From the NCBI GenBank assembly GCA_051653405.1, contig JBOFWC010000250.1:1-10814 (forward strand): a DNA stretch of 10,814 nt. The letters run 5' to 3'. Origin of the DNA: Proteocatella sp051653405. GTDB lineage: Bacteria; Bacillota; Clostridia; Peptostreptococcales; Filifactoraceae. This document shows, piece by piece, positions 1 to 5,716 of this stretch. The translations under genes were made by a program, and so were the position numbers. Under the pieces are notes generated by a model. The model saw only the letters and a list, made by a program, of their open reading frames with translations. It was not told where the DNA came from and made no database searches. The stretch's first letter is position 1; the number at the start of each line of letters is the position of its first letter.

Positions 1-1
1 T

Positions 2-1864
2 GCTATGTTCTCATTTGATCAAAATACTAATACACTTAGTATTAACCCTGGAAATATAAGCTCTGAAATAAACTATATCACTTTTGAGACAGAACTTGTA
101 AACCAAGAACACTATGCTTCAAACTATATTCCTGATCAAAATTCATACTGGAACTATATAAATAGAGTAACCATGGAAAATAAACAAGGAATCACTGTGC
201 TTCCCAAAACAAGTGCTACTGGATATGCCCATGTAGAAAGCAGTATCCTTGAAAAAGAAGGAGTATCTTATGACTACTCATCAAAAGAATTAACTTGGAA
301 AATAACTGTAAATAAAAATGAAATGGATATTCCAAATGCGGTTTTACAAGATATCCTTCCAGAGGGTCAAAAATATGTAGATAATTCTATTACCGTACTA
401 GATAAAAATAATTCTAATATAAATTATGCAGGACTTTTCGATTTTTCTAAAACAGAAAATAGTGGAAAGGAAGTTTTAAACTTTAATTTTAAAAACACCT
501 TAGATGCACAGTATTCAATTACATTTAATACTAAACTAGATGAGAACTATGCGGCATCGCTCTTTTCAACTTCAGGTAAAAAAGAAATAGAAAACACAGC
601 TACCCTTTTAGGCGACTCTGTATATTTAGGAAAGCTATCCGTAACTGCAAAAAAAGAAATAGCAAATGAAACTATCTCTAAGTTTGGAGCACAAAAAAGT
701 GACGGTCTTGGTATAACTGCTGACAAACCTGTAGTTTGGGAAATAGTCGTTAATCCAAACATGATAAATATAGAAAATGGAGTTATTACTGATAAACTAT
801 CTTCAAATTTAGAACTTAATTCTAGTTCAATTAAACTTTATGAAATGAATATTTTACCAGATGGAACTAAAACTGTAGGAAATTTAATATCATTCCTACC
901 ATCAGATATAAATTACGATTATACTCAGAATCAGCTTCAGTTCAAATTGCCGACTCCTAGCAATAAATGCTATAAGCTTATTTTTGAAACTTCAGTAAAA
1001 GAATTAACTTCTACAAACGTTTCAAACGAAGCCTCTTTTAGTGGTACCGGCTTAACTAAAACAGAAAGTTCTAAAATTGATAATGTATATGTTCAAATAA
1101 CAAGCAGTGGTGGAAGTGCTACAAAGCTACTTGGAATTATTAAAATCTACAAACTAGATTCTACAGACCCAAATAATAAAGTGCCTCTAGCTGGTGCAGA
1201 GTTTGAACTTCTTGACAGCTTAGGTATAGTTAGAGGTAAACAAATTACTGACAACAATGGAAATGCTGAATTTAAAAATCTAAGACTTAATGAGAAATAT
1301 TCAGTTAGAGAAAGTGCCGCACCAACTGGTTATATAAAATCAGACAAAACTGAAAGTATAACCCTTACCTCAGCTGAAAAAGAAAAACTGTTAACATTCT
1401 ATAATGAACGCATTAAGCCTAAAACTCCAGACAAGCCTAGCACTCCTGATGGCGGCGGAAGTACTCCAGACAAACCTAGCACTCCGGATGGCGGCGGAAG
1501 TACTCCTGACAAACCTAGCACTCCGGATGGCGGCGGAAGTACTCCAGACAAACCTAGCACTCCGGATGGCGGCGGAAGTACTCCAGACAAACCTAGCACT
1601 CCGGATGGCGGCGGAAGTACTCCAGACAAACCTAGCACTCCTACGTTTGATGTAGATAATATGCCTACCCCTCTAGCTGGAGATACAGCTAAAAATGAAT
1701 CTCCAACAGAATCTGAACACCAGCTAAATACGGCTACAAATTTAGATTCTAAGGATCCAAATGCTAACCCAAAAACTGGAGATATGGGACTTGAAGGACT
1801 ATTAATAGCAGTAATAGCAATGTATGTAGCCTTCAATTTAAGATACAGATTTAAAAGCGAATAA
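2..1864 (+). CDS. LPXTG-type cell-wall-anchored adhesin, C-terminal part (5' end outside window)
   Basis: This is the C-terminal 620 residues of a wall-anchored surface protein. The frame is open to the left edge, the first ATG (position 5) has no ribosome binding site, and no signal peptide is visible, so the true start lies upstream. Residues below count from that ATG. Residues 1-62 look like the end of one Ig-like Cna/collagen-binding-type stalk domain, and two more follow at about 85-207 and 235-350. Each opens with a WK/WE-I-x-V-N strand (W98, W245) and closes with an Asn-x-Ala/Val-Ser/Thr motif (N197, N341). A SpaA/Cna-B-like domain spans about 374-470. By family analogy its isopeptide bond would use Lys380 or Lys383, Asn467 and Glu436 (in VRESAAPTGY). 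A Pro/Gly repeat linker follows at 474-546. The end is a sorting signal: NPKTG (588-592), a hydrophobic stretch (about 595-611) and a basic tail (RYRFKSE). The sortase gene starts 2 bases after the stop. It is probably a stalked adhesin; the ligand cannot be read from this part. Confidence 0.88.
   Translation, partial: AMFSFDQNTNTLSINPGNISSEINYITFETELVNQEHYASNYIPDQNSYWNYINRVTMENKQGITVLPKTSATGYAHVESSILEKEGVSYDYSSKELTWKITVNKNEMDIPNAVLQDILPEGQKYVDNSITVLDKNNSNINYAGLFDFSKTENSGKEVLNFNFKNTLDAQYSITFNTKLDENYAASLFSTSGKKEIENTATLLGDSVYLGKLSVTAKKEIANETISKFGAQKSDGLGITADKPVVWEIVVNPNMINIENGVITDKLSSNLELNSSSIKLYEMNILPDGTKTVGNLISFLPSDINYDYTQNQLQFKLPTPSNKCYKLIFETSVKELTSTNVSNEASFSGTGLTKTESSKIDNVYVQITSSGGSATKLLGIIKIYKLDSTDPNNKVPLAGAEFELLDSLGIVRGKQITDNNGNAEFKNLRLNEKYSVRESAAPTGYIKSDKTESITLTSAEKEKLLTFYNERIKPKTPDKPSTPDGGGSTPDKPSTPDGGGSTPDKPSTPDGGGSTPDKPSTPDGGGSTPDKPSTPDGGGSTPDKPSTPTFDVDNMPTPLAGDTAKNESPTESEHQLNTATNLDSKDPNANPKTGDMGLEGLLIAVIAMYVAFNLRYRFKSE
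1424..1642 (+). repeat. 39-bp in-frame tandem repeat, 5 full copies plus 24 bp
   Basis: Five complete 39-bp units (1424, 1463, 1502, 1541 and 1580) and a 24-bp partial sixth (1619-1642) encode the 13-residue unit TPDKPSTPDGGGS. The copies are nearly identical at DNA level, differing only at a few third positions, for example AAG/AAA for Lys, CCT/CCG before GAT, and CCA/CCT at one unit start. The protein would be an extended, flexible Pro/Gly wall-spanning linker between the SpaA-like domain and the anchor. Near identity at synonymous sites suggests recent expansion by slippage or recombination, so copy number may vary between strains. The unit is a multiple of three and carries no stops in several frames, which creates spurious overlapping and antisense open frames here. 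Confidence 0.97.
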
Positions 1865-1866
1865 AC

Positions 1867-2637
1867 ATGAAAAAATATAAAAGAAAATTAATTTTACTGA
1901 TGGATGTTGTATTTATTACAGCATCCATTATTCTAATTTGGCAAATAATTTTAAAACATAATCTCTACCAAGAAAACATAAATCTAAATTCCACCCTGCA
2001 AAATCAGACCCATTCTCAAGACTATTTGGATTATATTAAGCGCAGTGTTCCTAAAAATAATAGCCTTTCAAAAAATCGTAATTTAAGCAAGCTTAAAGCC
2101 TCAAATTCCGATTTACTCGGCTGGATATATATATCCGATACCTTAATAGATTATCCCATCCTTCAAAGCAAAGATAATAATTTTTATCTAAATCATTCCT
2201 TTGAAAAAAAAGAAAGCTTTACCGGAAGTATCTATATGGATTTTAGAAATAATAGTTTTAAGGATCAAAATACTATCATCTATGGTCATTCCTTAAACGA
2301 TGGCAGTATGTTCAGTGATTTAAAAAAATTCAAAGATGAAACCTATGCTTTAAAGAATAATAATATAACTATAGTTACCTTAGACAAAGTCCTAATATAT
2401 GAAGTTTTTGCGGTATGCGAAGTAGATGCAGACTACGATTATCGTACCCCTAATTACAATGAAACAAAAGACTTTGAAAACTTTATAAACAGAGTATCCC
2501 AAAAGTCAGTAATTAAATATAAACTTCCCCCTAAGACTTCTGATAAAATTCTTACGCTGTCAACCTGTAACAACAATATCGGCTCAACTAGATTATCAAT
2601 CCATGCAGTACTAAAAAAATCTATACAGCTTGATTAA
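1867..2637 (+). CDS. srtB: Class B sortase
   Basis: A 256-residue membrane-anchored cysteine transpeptidase that cleaves a wall-sorting motif and links the protein to the cell wall on the outer face. It has one N-terminal signal-anchor helix (about 7-28) preceded by Lys/Arg, then the sortase beta-barrel from about residue 85 (the GWIYISDTLIDYPILQ segment, typical of class B). The catalytic residues are visible: His141 in IYGHS, Cys234 in TLSTC and Arg242 in STRLSIHAVL. Length fits class B. ATG 1867 lies 2 bases after the adhesin stop and has no clear Shine-Dalgarno sequence, which suggests translational coupling to that gene. The obvious substrate is the adjacent NPKTG protein. Its motif resembles the NPQTN signal of staphylococcal SrtB at the Asn-Pro positions and the SPKTG/PPKTG signals of C. 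difficile SrtB at the Thr-Gly positions. Class is confident; the pairing is inference from position. Confidence 0.92.
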   Translation: MKKYKRKLILLMDVVFITASIILIWQIILKHNLYQENINLNSTLQNQTHSQDYLDYIKRSVPKNNSLSKNRNLSKLKASNSDLLGWIYISDTLIDYPILQSKDNNFYLNHSFEKKESFTGSIYMDFRNNSFKDQNTIIYGHSLNDGSMFSDLKKFKDETYALKNNNITIVTLDKVLIYEVFAVCEVDADYDYRTPNYNETKDFENFINRVSQKSVIKYKLPPKTSDKILTLSTCNNNIGSTRLSIHAVLKKSIQLD

Positions 2638-2650
2638 TTTGAGTTAAAAT
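2622..2650 (+). promoter_or_regulatory. Possible promoter for the M17 aminopeptidase
   Basis: TATACA (2622-2627) and TAAAAT (2645-2650), 17 bases apart, match the sigma-A boxes at four and five of six positions. The site spans the end of the sortase gene. No terminator is seen between sortase and aminopeptidase, so readthrough from upstream is equally possible. In such AT-rich DNA this match is weak evidence. Confidence 0.25.
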
Positions 2651-2699
2651 AGTTCTTAATAGATATCTAAATACTAATTCTATTAGAGGAGGTTTTTTT

Positions 2700-4178
2700 A
2701 TGAAACTTTGCGTTTTAAATACACTTGAAATCATGCAGGACTATGACTCCTATGTAATTCCATTTTTTAGTTCAAAAAAAATGGCGGATTTTTTTGAATC
2801 AGAATTTTGCAGCTTAATAAATCCTTATCTTGAATCTGAACTTTTCAAAGCAAAGAAAAACGAGGTATATAGCTTTACATCTTTCTTTAAAGAAACAAGC
2901 AAACATGTCCATATAGTACTTGTAGGTTTTGGAGAAGAAGACTCAGTTTCTTCAGAAACTCTAATGTCTGGTTTTGGAAAAGCCATAACTGAGCTTCAAA
3001 AATTAAAAGCTAAAAACCCTATAATATTTGTAGAGAATTTATCTCCTTGTATAGACAAAATAGATTATCTTTTAAAATCATTCAAAGCCATGATTTTAGC
3101 AGACTATACATTTGAAAACTATCAAACTAAAGAAGATAAAACTCAAAGAATAGAATATATAGATATATTTACTCAAAATCTAGAAGCTTCACGCTGCGCT
3201 AAAAGAGCTACTATGTTTGCAGAAAACACTATAATTGCAAGAGACCTTGTAAATGAACCTGCAAATATGCTTAAACCAGCTGATTTAGCAGAAAGAGTTT
3301 CTTCAATCCTAAAAGATACCGATGTTGATTTAAAAATATATAATCAATCAGATATCGAAAAATTTGGAATGCATGCCTTCCTATCTGTAGCAAAAGGTTC
3401 TGCAGCTGAACCAAAACTTCTTGTTATGAATTATAAGGGAAGCAAAAAATCAGAAGAAAAATTAGCCCTTGTTGGAAAAGGCCTAACATATGATAGTGGC
3501 GGCTATTCAATAAAACCTACTGATAGTATGATTACCATGAAAAGTGATATGGCGGGAGCGGCTTCTGTTATAGCTGCAATAAAATCAATTGCTGAGGCTA
3601 AACTAAAAGTAAATGTGGTTGCTATCGTTGCTGCATGTGAAAACATGATTTCTGGAGAATCGTATCTTCCTGGAGATCTTATCCCTTCAATGAGCGGAAA
3701 ATTTATAGAGATAGTCAATACAGATGCTGAGGGAAGACTTACCCTTGCCGATGCAGTAAACTTTGCTATTAAAAACGAAGAAGCTACTAAAGTTGTCGAT
3801 GTTGCAACCCTTACAGGTGCTGTAATAGTTGCACTCGGTTTAGATTACAGTGGAGTTATTTCAAATAACGAAGAGCTATTTAGCATAGTTGAAAAAGCTT
3901 CTAAAATATCTAACGAAAAAATTTGGAGACTTCCATTTGATGAAGGCATAAAAGAGAAAAATAAATCAGAGATTGCCGACCTTAAAAACTCAGGTGGAAA
4001 ATATGCAGGTTCAAGTACTGCAGGCGCATTTATTGGTGAATTCGTAGGAGAAACTCCATGGGTTCACATCGATATTGCAGGTACCTCTTTTGCTGAAAAA
4101 GATCAGTCATACTGCCGAAAAGGTGCTACAGGATATGGCGTAGAGCTTCTGTTTAATATCGCTGCCCAAATTAAATAA
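2700..4178 (+). CDS. pepA: M17 family leucyl aminopeptidase
   Basis: A 492-residue cytosolic metallo-aminopeptidase that removes N-terminal residues from peptides. Length is normal for the family. The N-terminal macrodomain-like half (1-165) is variable, and the catalytic half follows. By comparison with E. coli PepA, the two metal ions would be held by Lys260 and Asp265 (GKGLTYDSGG), Asp283 (MKSDMAGAA), and Asp342 and Glu344 (NTDAEGR, the family signature). Catalytic Lys272 and Arg346 are both present, so the enzyme should be active. The start is fixed by an AGAGGAGG ribosome binding site at 2685-2692, 7 bases before ATG. It lies 62 bases after the sortase and is probably functionally unrelated to it. 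It is followed by a strong hairpin terminator. In a peptide-fermenting anaerobe it would feed amino acids from imported peptides. The closing stretch (GTSFAEKDQSYCRKGATGYG) is also typical of the family. Confidence 0.96.
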   Translation: MKLCVLNTLEIMQDYDSYVIPFFSSKKMADFFESEFCSLINPYLESELFKAKKNEVYSFTSFFKETSKHVHIVLVGFGEEDSVSSETLMSGFGKAITELQKLKAKNPIIFVENLSPCIDKIDYLLKSFKAMILADYTFENYQTKEDKTQRIEYIDIFTQNLEASRCAKRATMFAENTIIARDLVNEPANMLKPADLAERVSSILKDTDVDLKIYNQSDIEKFGMHAFLSVAKGSAAEPKLLVMNYKGSKKSEEKLALVGKGLTYDSGGYSIKPTDSMITMKSDMAGAASVIAAIKSIAEAKLKVNVVAIVAACENMISGESYLPGDLIPSMSGKFIEIVNTDAEGRLTLADAVNFAIKNEEATKVVDVATLTGAVIVALGLDYSGVISNNEELFSIVEKASKISNEKIWRLPFDEGIKEKNKSEIADLKNSGGKYAGSSTAGAFIGEFVGETPWVHIDIAGTSFAEKDQSYCRKGATGYGVELLFNIAAQIK

Positions 4179-4203
4179 TCTAAATTCAAATCTTAATTAT
4201 AAT

Positions 4204-4276
4204 CTAAAAAAACAATCGCTATTTCGATAAACTATTATCTACTTGACAATACTTATCGCTTGCGATTGTTTTTTAG
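4204..4276 (+). terminator. Long hairpin terminator after the aminopeptidase
   Basis: The arms at 4204-4219 and 4262-4276 are complementary over 15 bases apart from one extra A (core ACAATCGC / GCGATTGT). A second, inner 6-bp stem pairs CGATAA (4225-4230) with TTATCG (4253-4258). The right arm runs into six T (4269-4274), as expected for an intrinsic terminator on the + strand. The left arm begins with seven A, so it could also terminate transcription coming from the right. The loop of about 42 bases is longer than usual. Confidence 0.75.
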
Positions 4277-4321
4277 TTTATATAAATTATTAGTAACTTT
4301 TCTATAGTGATATTAAAAACC

Positions 4322-4350
4322 TTGCTTTAAATTGATATTTAATGTATAAT
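4322..4350 (+). promoter_or_regulatory. Sigma-A-type promoter for the DUF5698/DUF2179 gene
   Basis: TTGCTT (4322-4327) and a perfect TATAAT (4345-4350) are separated by 17 bases. It lies after the preceding terminator and points to the next gene. Transcription would begin near 4357, giving a 5' leader of about 220 nt, unusually long for a small membrane protein gene. Confidence 0.7.
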
Positions 4351-4399
4351 AGTAATTGTATCTATTTAGTTTTAAATTTTTATATTATATTTAATTTAC

Positions 4400-4463
4400 A
4401 AATTCACATCATATTAGAGATTATAAGCATAAGAATATATAATCTGTAATGTTATGTGAATTT
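4400..4463 (+). promoter_or_regulatory. Structured 5' leader element (candidate attenuator/riboswitch domain)
   Basis: This is a 64-nt interrupted hairpin within the predicted leader. The outer stem pairs AAATTCACAT (4400-4409) with ATGTGAATTT (4454-4463), 10 bp without a mismatch. The inner stem pairs AGATTATA (4418-4425) with TATAATCT (4438-4445), 8 bp, with a 12-nt loop (4426-4437). The 8+8 nt internal loop (4410-4417 and 4446-4453) can pair partly (CAT/ATG and TA/TA). I do not recognise a known riboswitch class: the conserved loops of purine, TPP, SAM, preQ1 and fluoride elements are not present. It could instead be an operator or a hairpin with no ligand. Confidence 0.45.
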
Positions 4464-4486
4464 ATTTTATATTTAGTTATTTTATT

Positions 4487-4518
4487 TGTATTAAAATTAC
4501 TAGCTAGCTAAAATACAT
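4487..4518 (+). other. Second small hairpin in the leader
   Basis: TGTATT (about 4488-4492) can pair with AATACA (about 4512-4517), enclosing a self-complementary TAGCTAGCTA (4501-4510). The pairing is short and AT-rich. It lies between the 64-nt element and the leader terminator, where an antiterminator would be expected, but I could not find a convincing competing pairing with the terminator arms. Confidence 0.25.
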
Positions 4519-4525
4519 GATTTTC

Positions 4526-4560
4526 AAAACAAAACATTTATAAAGGTGTTTTGTTTTTTT
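4526..4560 (+). terminator. Intrinsic terminator inside the leader, just before the ribosome binding site
   Basis: AAAACAAAACA (4526-4536) pairs perfectly over 11 bp with TGTTTTGTTTT (4547-4557) around a 10-nt loop, and the right arm continues into a seven-T run (4554-4560). The stem has only two G-C pairs, so it would be a weak, conditional terminator. It ends 3 bases before the AAGGAGG of the next gene and lies downstream of that gene's own promoter, which is the layout of a transcription attenuator. Confidence 0.6.
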
Positions 4561-4578
4561 ATTAAGGAGGAAATATTT

Positions 4579-5091
4579 ATGAATATTTTTATAAATTTAA
4601 CTATTATACTTGTTTTAAACATACTCGGCTCTTGCCTAAAAAATTTAAAAACAGTATTTTTATCGCAAAACGCAATTAAGCCCGTCTATATAACTACATT
4701 TATAGATTCGGTAGTGTTTTTCTATACTTTTAAAATAACTAACGAGTCATCCGGTCTTGCATTTGTTTTTATCTTTGCAATAGGAAAATTATTAGGTGTA
4801 TATTTAGGAAACATTATCGAGAAAAAACTTGCCTACGGTCTTCTTGAAGTTGATGTATACAAACATACTGAACAAGGAAAAATCTTGGCAGATGCCCTAC
4901 GTGAGCATGGCTATTCTGTAACTACCACTATGGGGTATGGCGTAAAGGGAATTGAAAGATTAATGCTTAAAATAATATTACCACGAAATTGTTTTTCTGA
5001 TTTACATGAAATTTTAAAAGAAGATGGTAATGTAAATATGACAATAAAAACAATTTCTAGTGTATACGGAAAAGTTGGAACGGTTTATTAA
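4579..5091 (+). CDS. DUF5698/DUF2179 membrane protein (YebE/UPF0316 type)
   Basis: A 170-residue protein of unknown function. The N-terminal half is membrane-embedded, with hydrophobic segments at about 3-20, 37-52 and 59-79, as in DUF5698. The C-terminal half (about 88-165) is soluble, with the regular beta/alpha pattern of a DUF2179 domain, a small ferredoxin-like fold also found at the C-terminus of YitT-type membrane proteins; it contains GYGVKGIERLMLKIILPR. The start is ATG 4579, 8 bases after AAGGAGG (4564-4570). An in-frame GTG at 4546 lies inside the leader terminator and is not the start. The gene has its own promoter, a structured leader and a terminator overlapping its stop, so it is monocistronic. 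Family assignment is from the overall pattern; substrate and role are unknown. Confidence 0.85.
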   Translation: MNIFINLTIILVLNILGSCLKNLKTVFLSQNAIKPVYITTFIDSVVFFYTFKITNESSGLAFVFIFAIGKLLGVYLGNIIEKKLAYGLLEVDVYKHTEQGKILADALREHGYSVTTTMGYGVKGIERLMLKIILPRNCFSDLHEILKEDGNVNMTIKTISSVYGKVGTVY

Positions 5092-5111
5092 TAAATCATT
5101 CCAACTTTTTT
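5070..5111 (+). terminator. Terminator overlapping the end of the DUF5698 gene
   Basis: AAAAGTTGGAA (5070-5080), inside the last codons, pairs over 11 bp with TTCCAACTTTT (5099-5109). Between them, the palindrome TTTATTAATAAA (5084-5095) closes the inner stem with a four-base loop. The T-run is 5106-5111. In the other direction only four T follow, so it would weakly stop the convergent DUF2975 transcript; I see no better terminator for that gene. Confidence 0.8.
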
Positions 5112-5138
5112 AAACTCTATAAACTTTTAATCTTAATC

Positions 5139-5597
5139 TCATGATATAGTAATTTCATGATTTTTCTTTATTTCAATGCCCTTATGTATCATATTTGCTA
5201 TCACAAAACAAATAATTCCACCTATAAATATAAATCCCACATCACTTGTTTTTTCTAAATCAGTTCTCAGTATATTGCTATGATTACTAATAAAATTCAT
5301 AACTGATGCGATTACTAGATACACCCCCATCTTATTGAAAATATTCATATTCTCAGTTGTGAATGGATTTTTTTCTGAGTTTTCAATTACCCTTATAACT
5401 TTGTCTGCTATTAAATAATATAACGCTGAATGAATAATTGAGAATAAAAAAGATGCGACTATAAACGAAATTGGAATAGCTAAGTTATCAAAGTCATACT
5501 TAAACATCAGAAAAATATTAGCAATAATATATACGCCTGAAATAATTTTAACTAAGTTTAAAAATACTTTAGATGCTTTAATCAATCCGCTTCTCAT
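5139..5597 (-). CDS. DUF2975 family membrane protein
   Basis: A 152-residue integral membrane protein of unknown function. Hydrophobic helices lie at about 12-30, 40-64, 90-108 and 121-138. The segment between helices 2 and 3 carries the NPFTTENMNIFNKMG stretch typical of DUF2975 proteins. Start ATG at 5597 follows AGGGGG (5604-5609) by 6 bases, an adequate site. It has its own extended -10 promoter and converges on the DUF5698 gene. Many DUF2975 genes are followed by a small Cro/C1-type HTH gene that is thought to regulate them; none is present here, since the gene runs directly into the convergent terminator. The function cannot be stated. Confidence 0.8.
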   Translation of the reverse strand: MRSGLIKASKVFLNLVKIISGVYIIANIFLMFKYDFDNLAIPISFIVASFLFSIIHSALYYLIADKVIRVIENSEKNPFTTENMNIFNKMGVYLVIASVMNFISNHSNILRTDLEKTSDVGFIFIGGIICFVIANMIHKGIEIKKNHEITIS

Positions 5598-5627
5598 TAG
5601 TTTCCCCCTGACTCTAATGTTATTTTT

Positions 5628-5637
5628 TTAACGTTAA
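5628..5637. promoter_or_regulatory. Palindrome at the DUF2975 transcription start
   Basis: TTAACGTTAA is a perfect 10-bp palindrome lying just downstream of the predicted transcription start (about 5640 on the - strand). Its position would suit a repressor operator. It is short and AT-rich, so chance is a real alternative. Confidence 0.25.
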
Positions 5638-5646
5638 CACCCTTTA

Positions 5647-5675
5647 ATTATAGCACCAATATTTTTAATATTCAA
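5647..5675 (-). promoter_or_regulatory. Extended -10 promoter of the DUF2975 gene
   Basis: Read on the - strand: TTGAAT (5675-5670), a 17-base spacer and a perfect TATAAT (5652-5647), preceded by TGC to form TGnTATAAT. It lies between the upstream operon's terminator and the DUF2975 start. It predicts a start near 5640 and a leader of about 43 nt. Confidence 0.75.
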
Positions 5676-5688
5676 TATTTTTTATAAT

Positions 5689-5716
5689 AAAAAAGATGCT
5701 GCCTATAAGCTGCATC
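5689..5716 (-). terminator. Terminator of the amidohydrolase-regulator operon
   Basis: On the - strand GATGC (5716-5712) pairs with GCATC (5699-5695). After one T-T mismatch the stem continues for 2 bp around a six-base loop, and six T follow (5694-5689). The TAG stop of the regulator (5705-5703) lies in the loop. Six T on the + side (5719-5724) make it potentially bidirectional. Confidence 0.7.

Noticed and set aside
1424..1642. CRISPR-like array
   Set aside because: The units are directly adjacent with no spacers, and they are in frame within an adhesin gene.
1399..1836. 145-residue antisense and 83-residue +1-frame open frames over the Pro/Gly repeat
   Set aside because: They exist because the 39-bp repeat is a multiple of three with no stops in those frames. 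Their products are simple repeats with no initiation signals.
2..2637. Sortase-assembled pilus operon
   Set aside because: The sortase is class B by sequence, only one substrate is visible, and no pilin-type YPK motif is seen in the visible part, so a single anchored adhesin is the simpler reading. The missing 5' end leaves this open.
3503..3718. Other shadow frames at 547-762 (-), 3503-3718 (-), 5887-6096 (+) and 10472-10690 (-)
   Set aside because: Each lies entirely inside a well-supported gene on another frame or strand and has no recognisable domain or convincing initiation signal.
4342..4449. 35-codon open frame (starting MYNSNCIYLV) in the leader
   Set aside because: Its ATG overlaps the -10 box of the promoter, so that transcript would not contain it. 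It has no ribosome binding site, and its composition is that of random AT-rich DNA.
4400..4463. Purine riboswitch as explanation of the leader hairpin
   Set aside because: The AT-rich outer stem is superficially similar, but the three-way junction and the conserved ATATGG, GTTTCTACC and CCGTAAA-type segments are absent.
4546..4578. Longer form of the DUF5698 protein from GTG 4546 (11 extra residues)
   Set aside because: The GTG lies in the loop and arm of the leader terminator and has no ribosome binding site, while ATG 4579 follows AAGGAGG by 8 bases and begins a normal first membrane helix.
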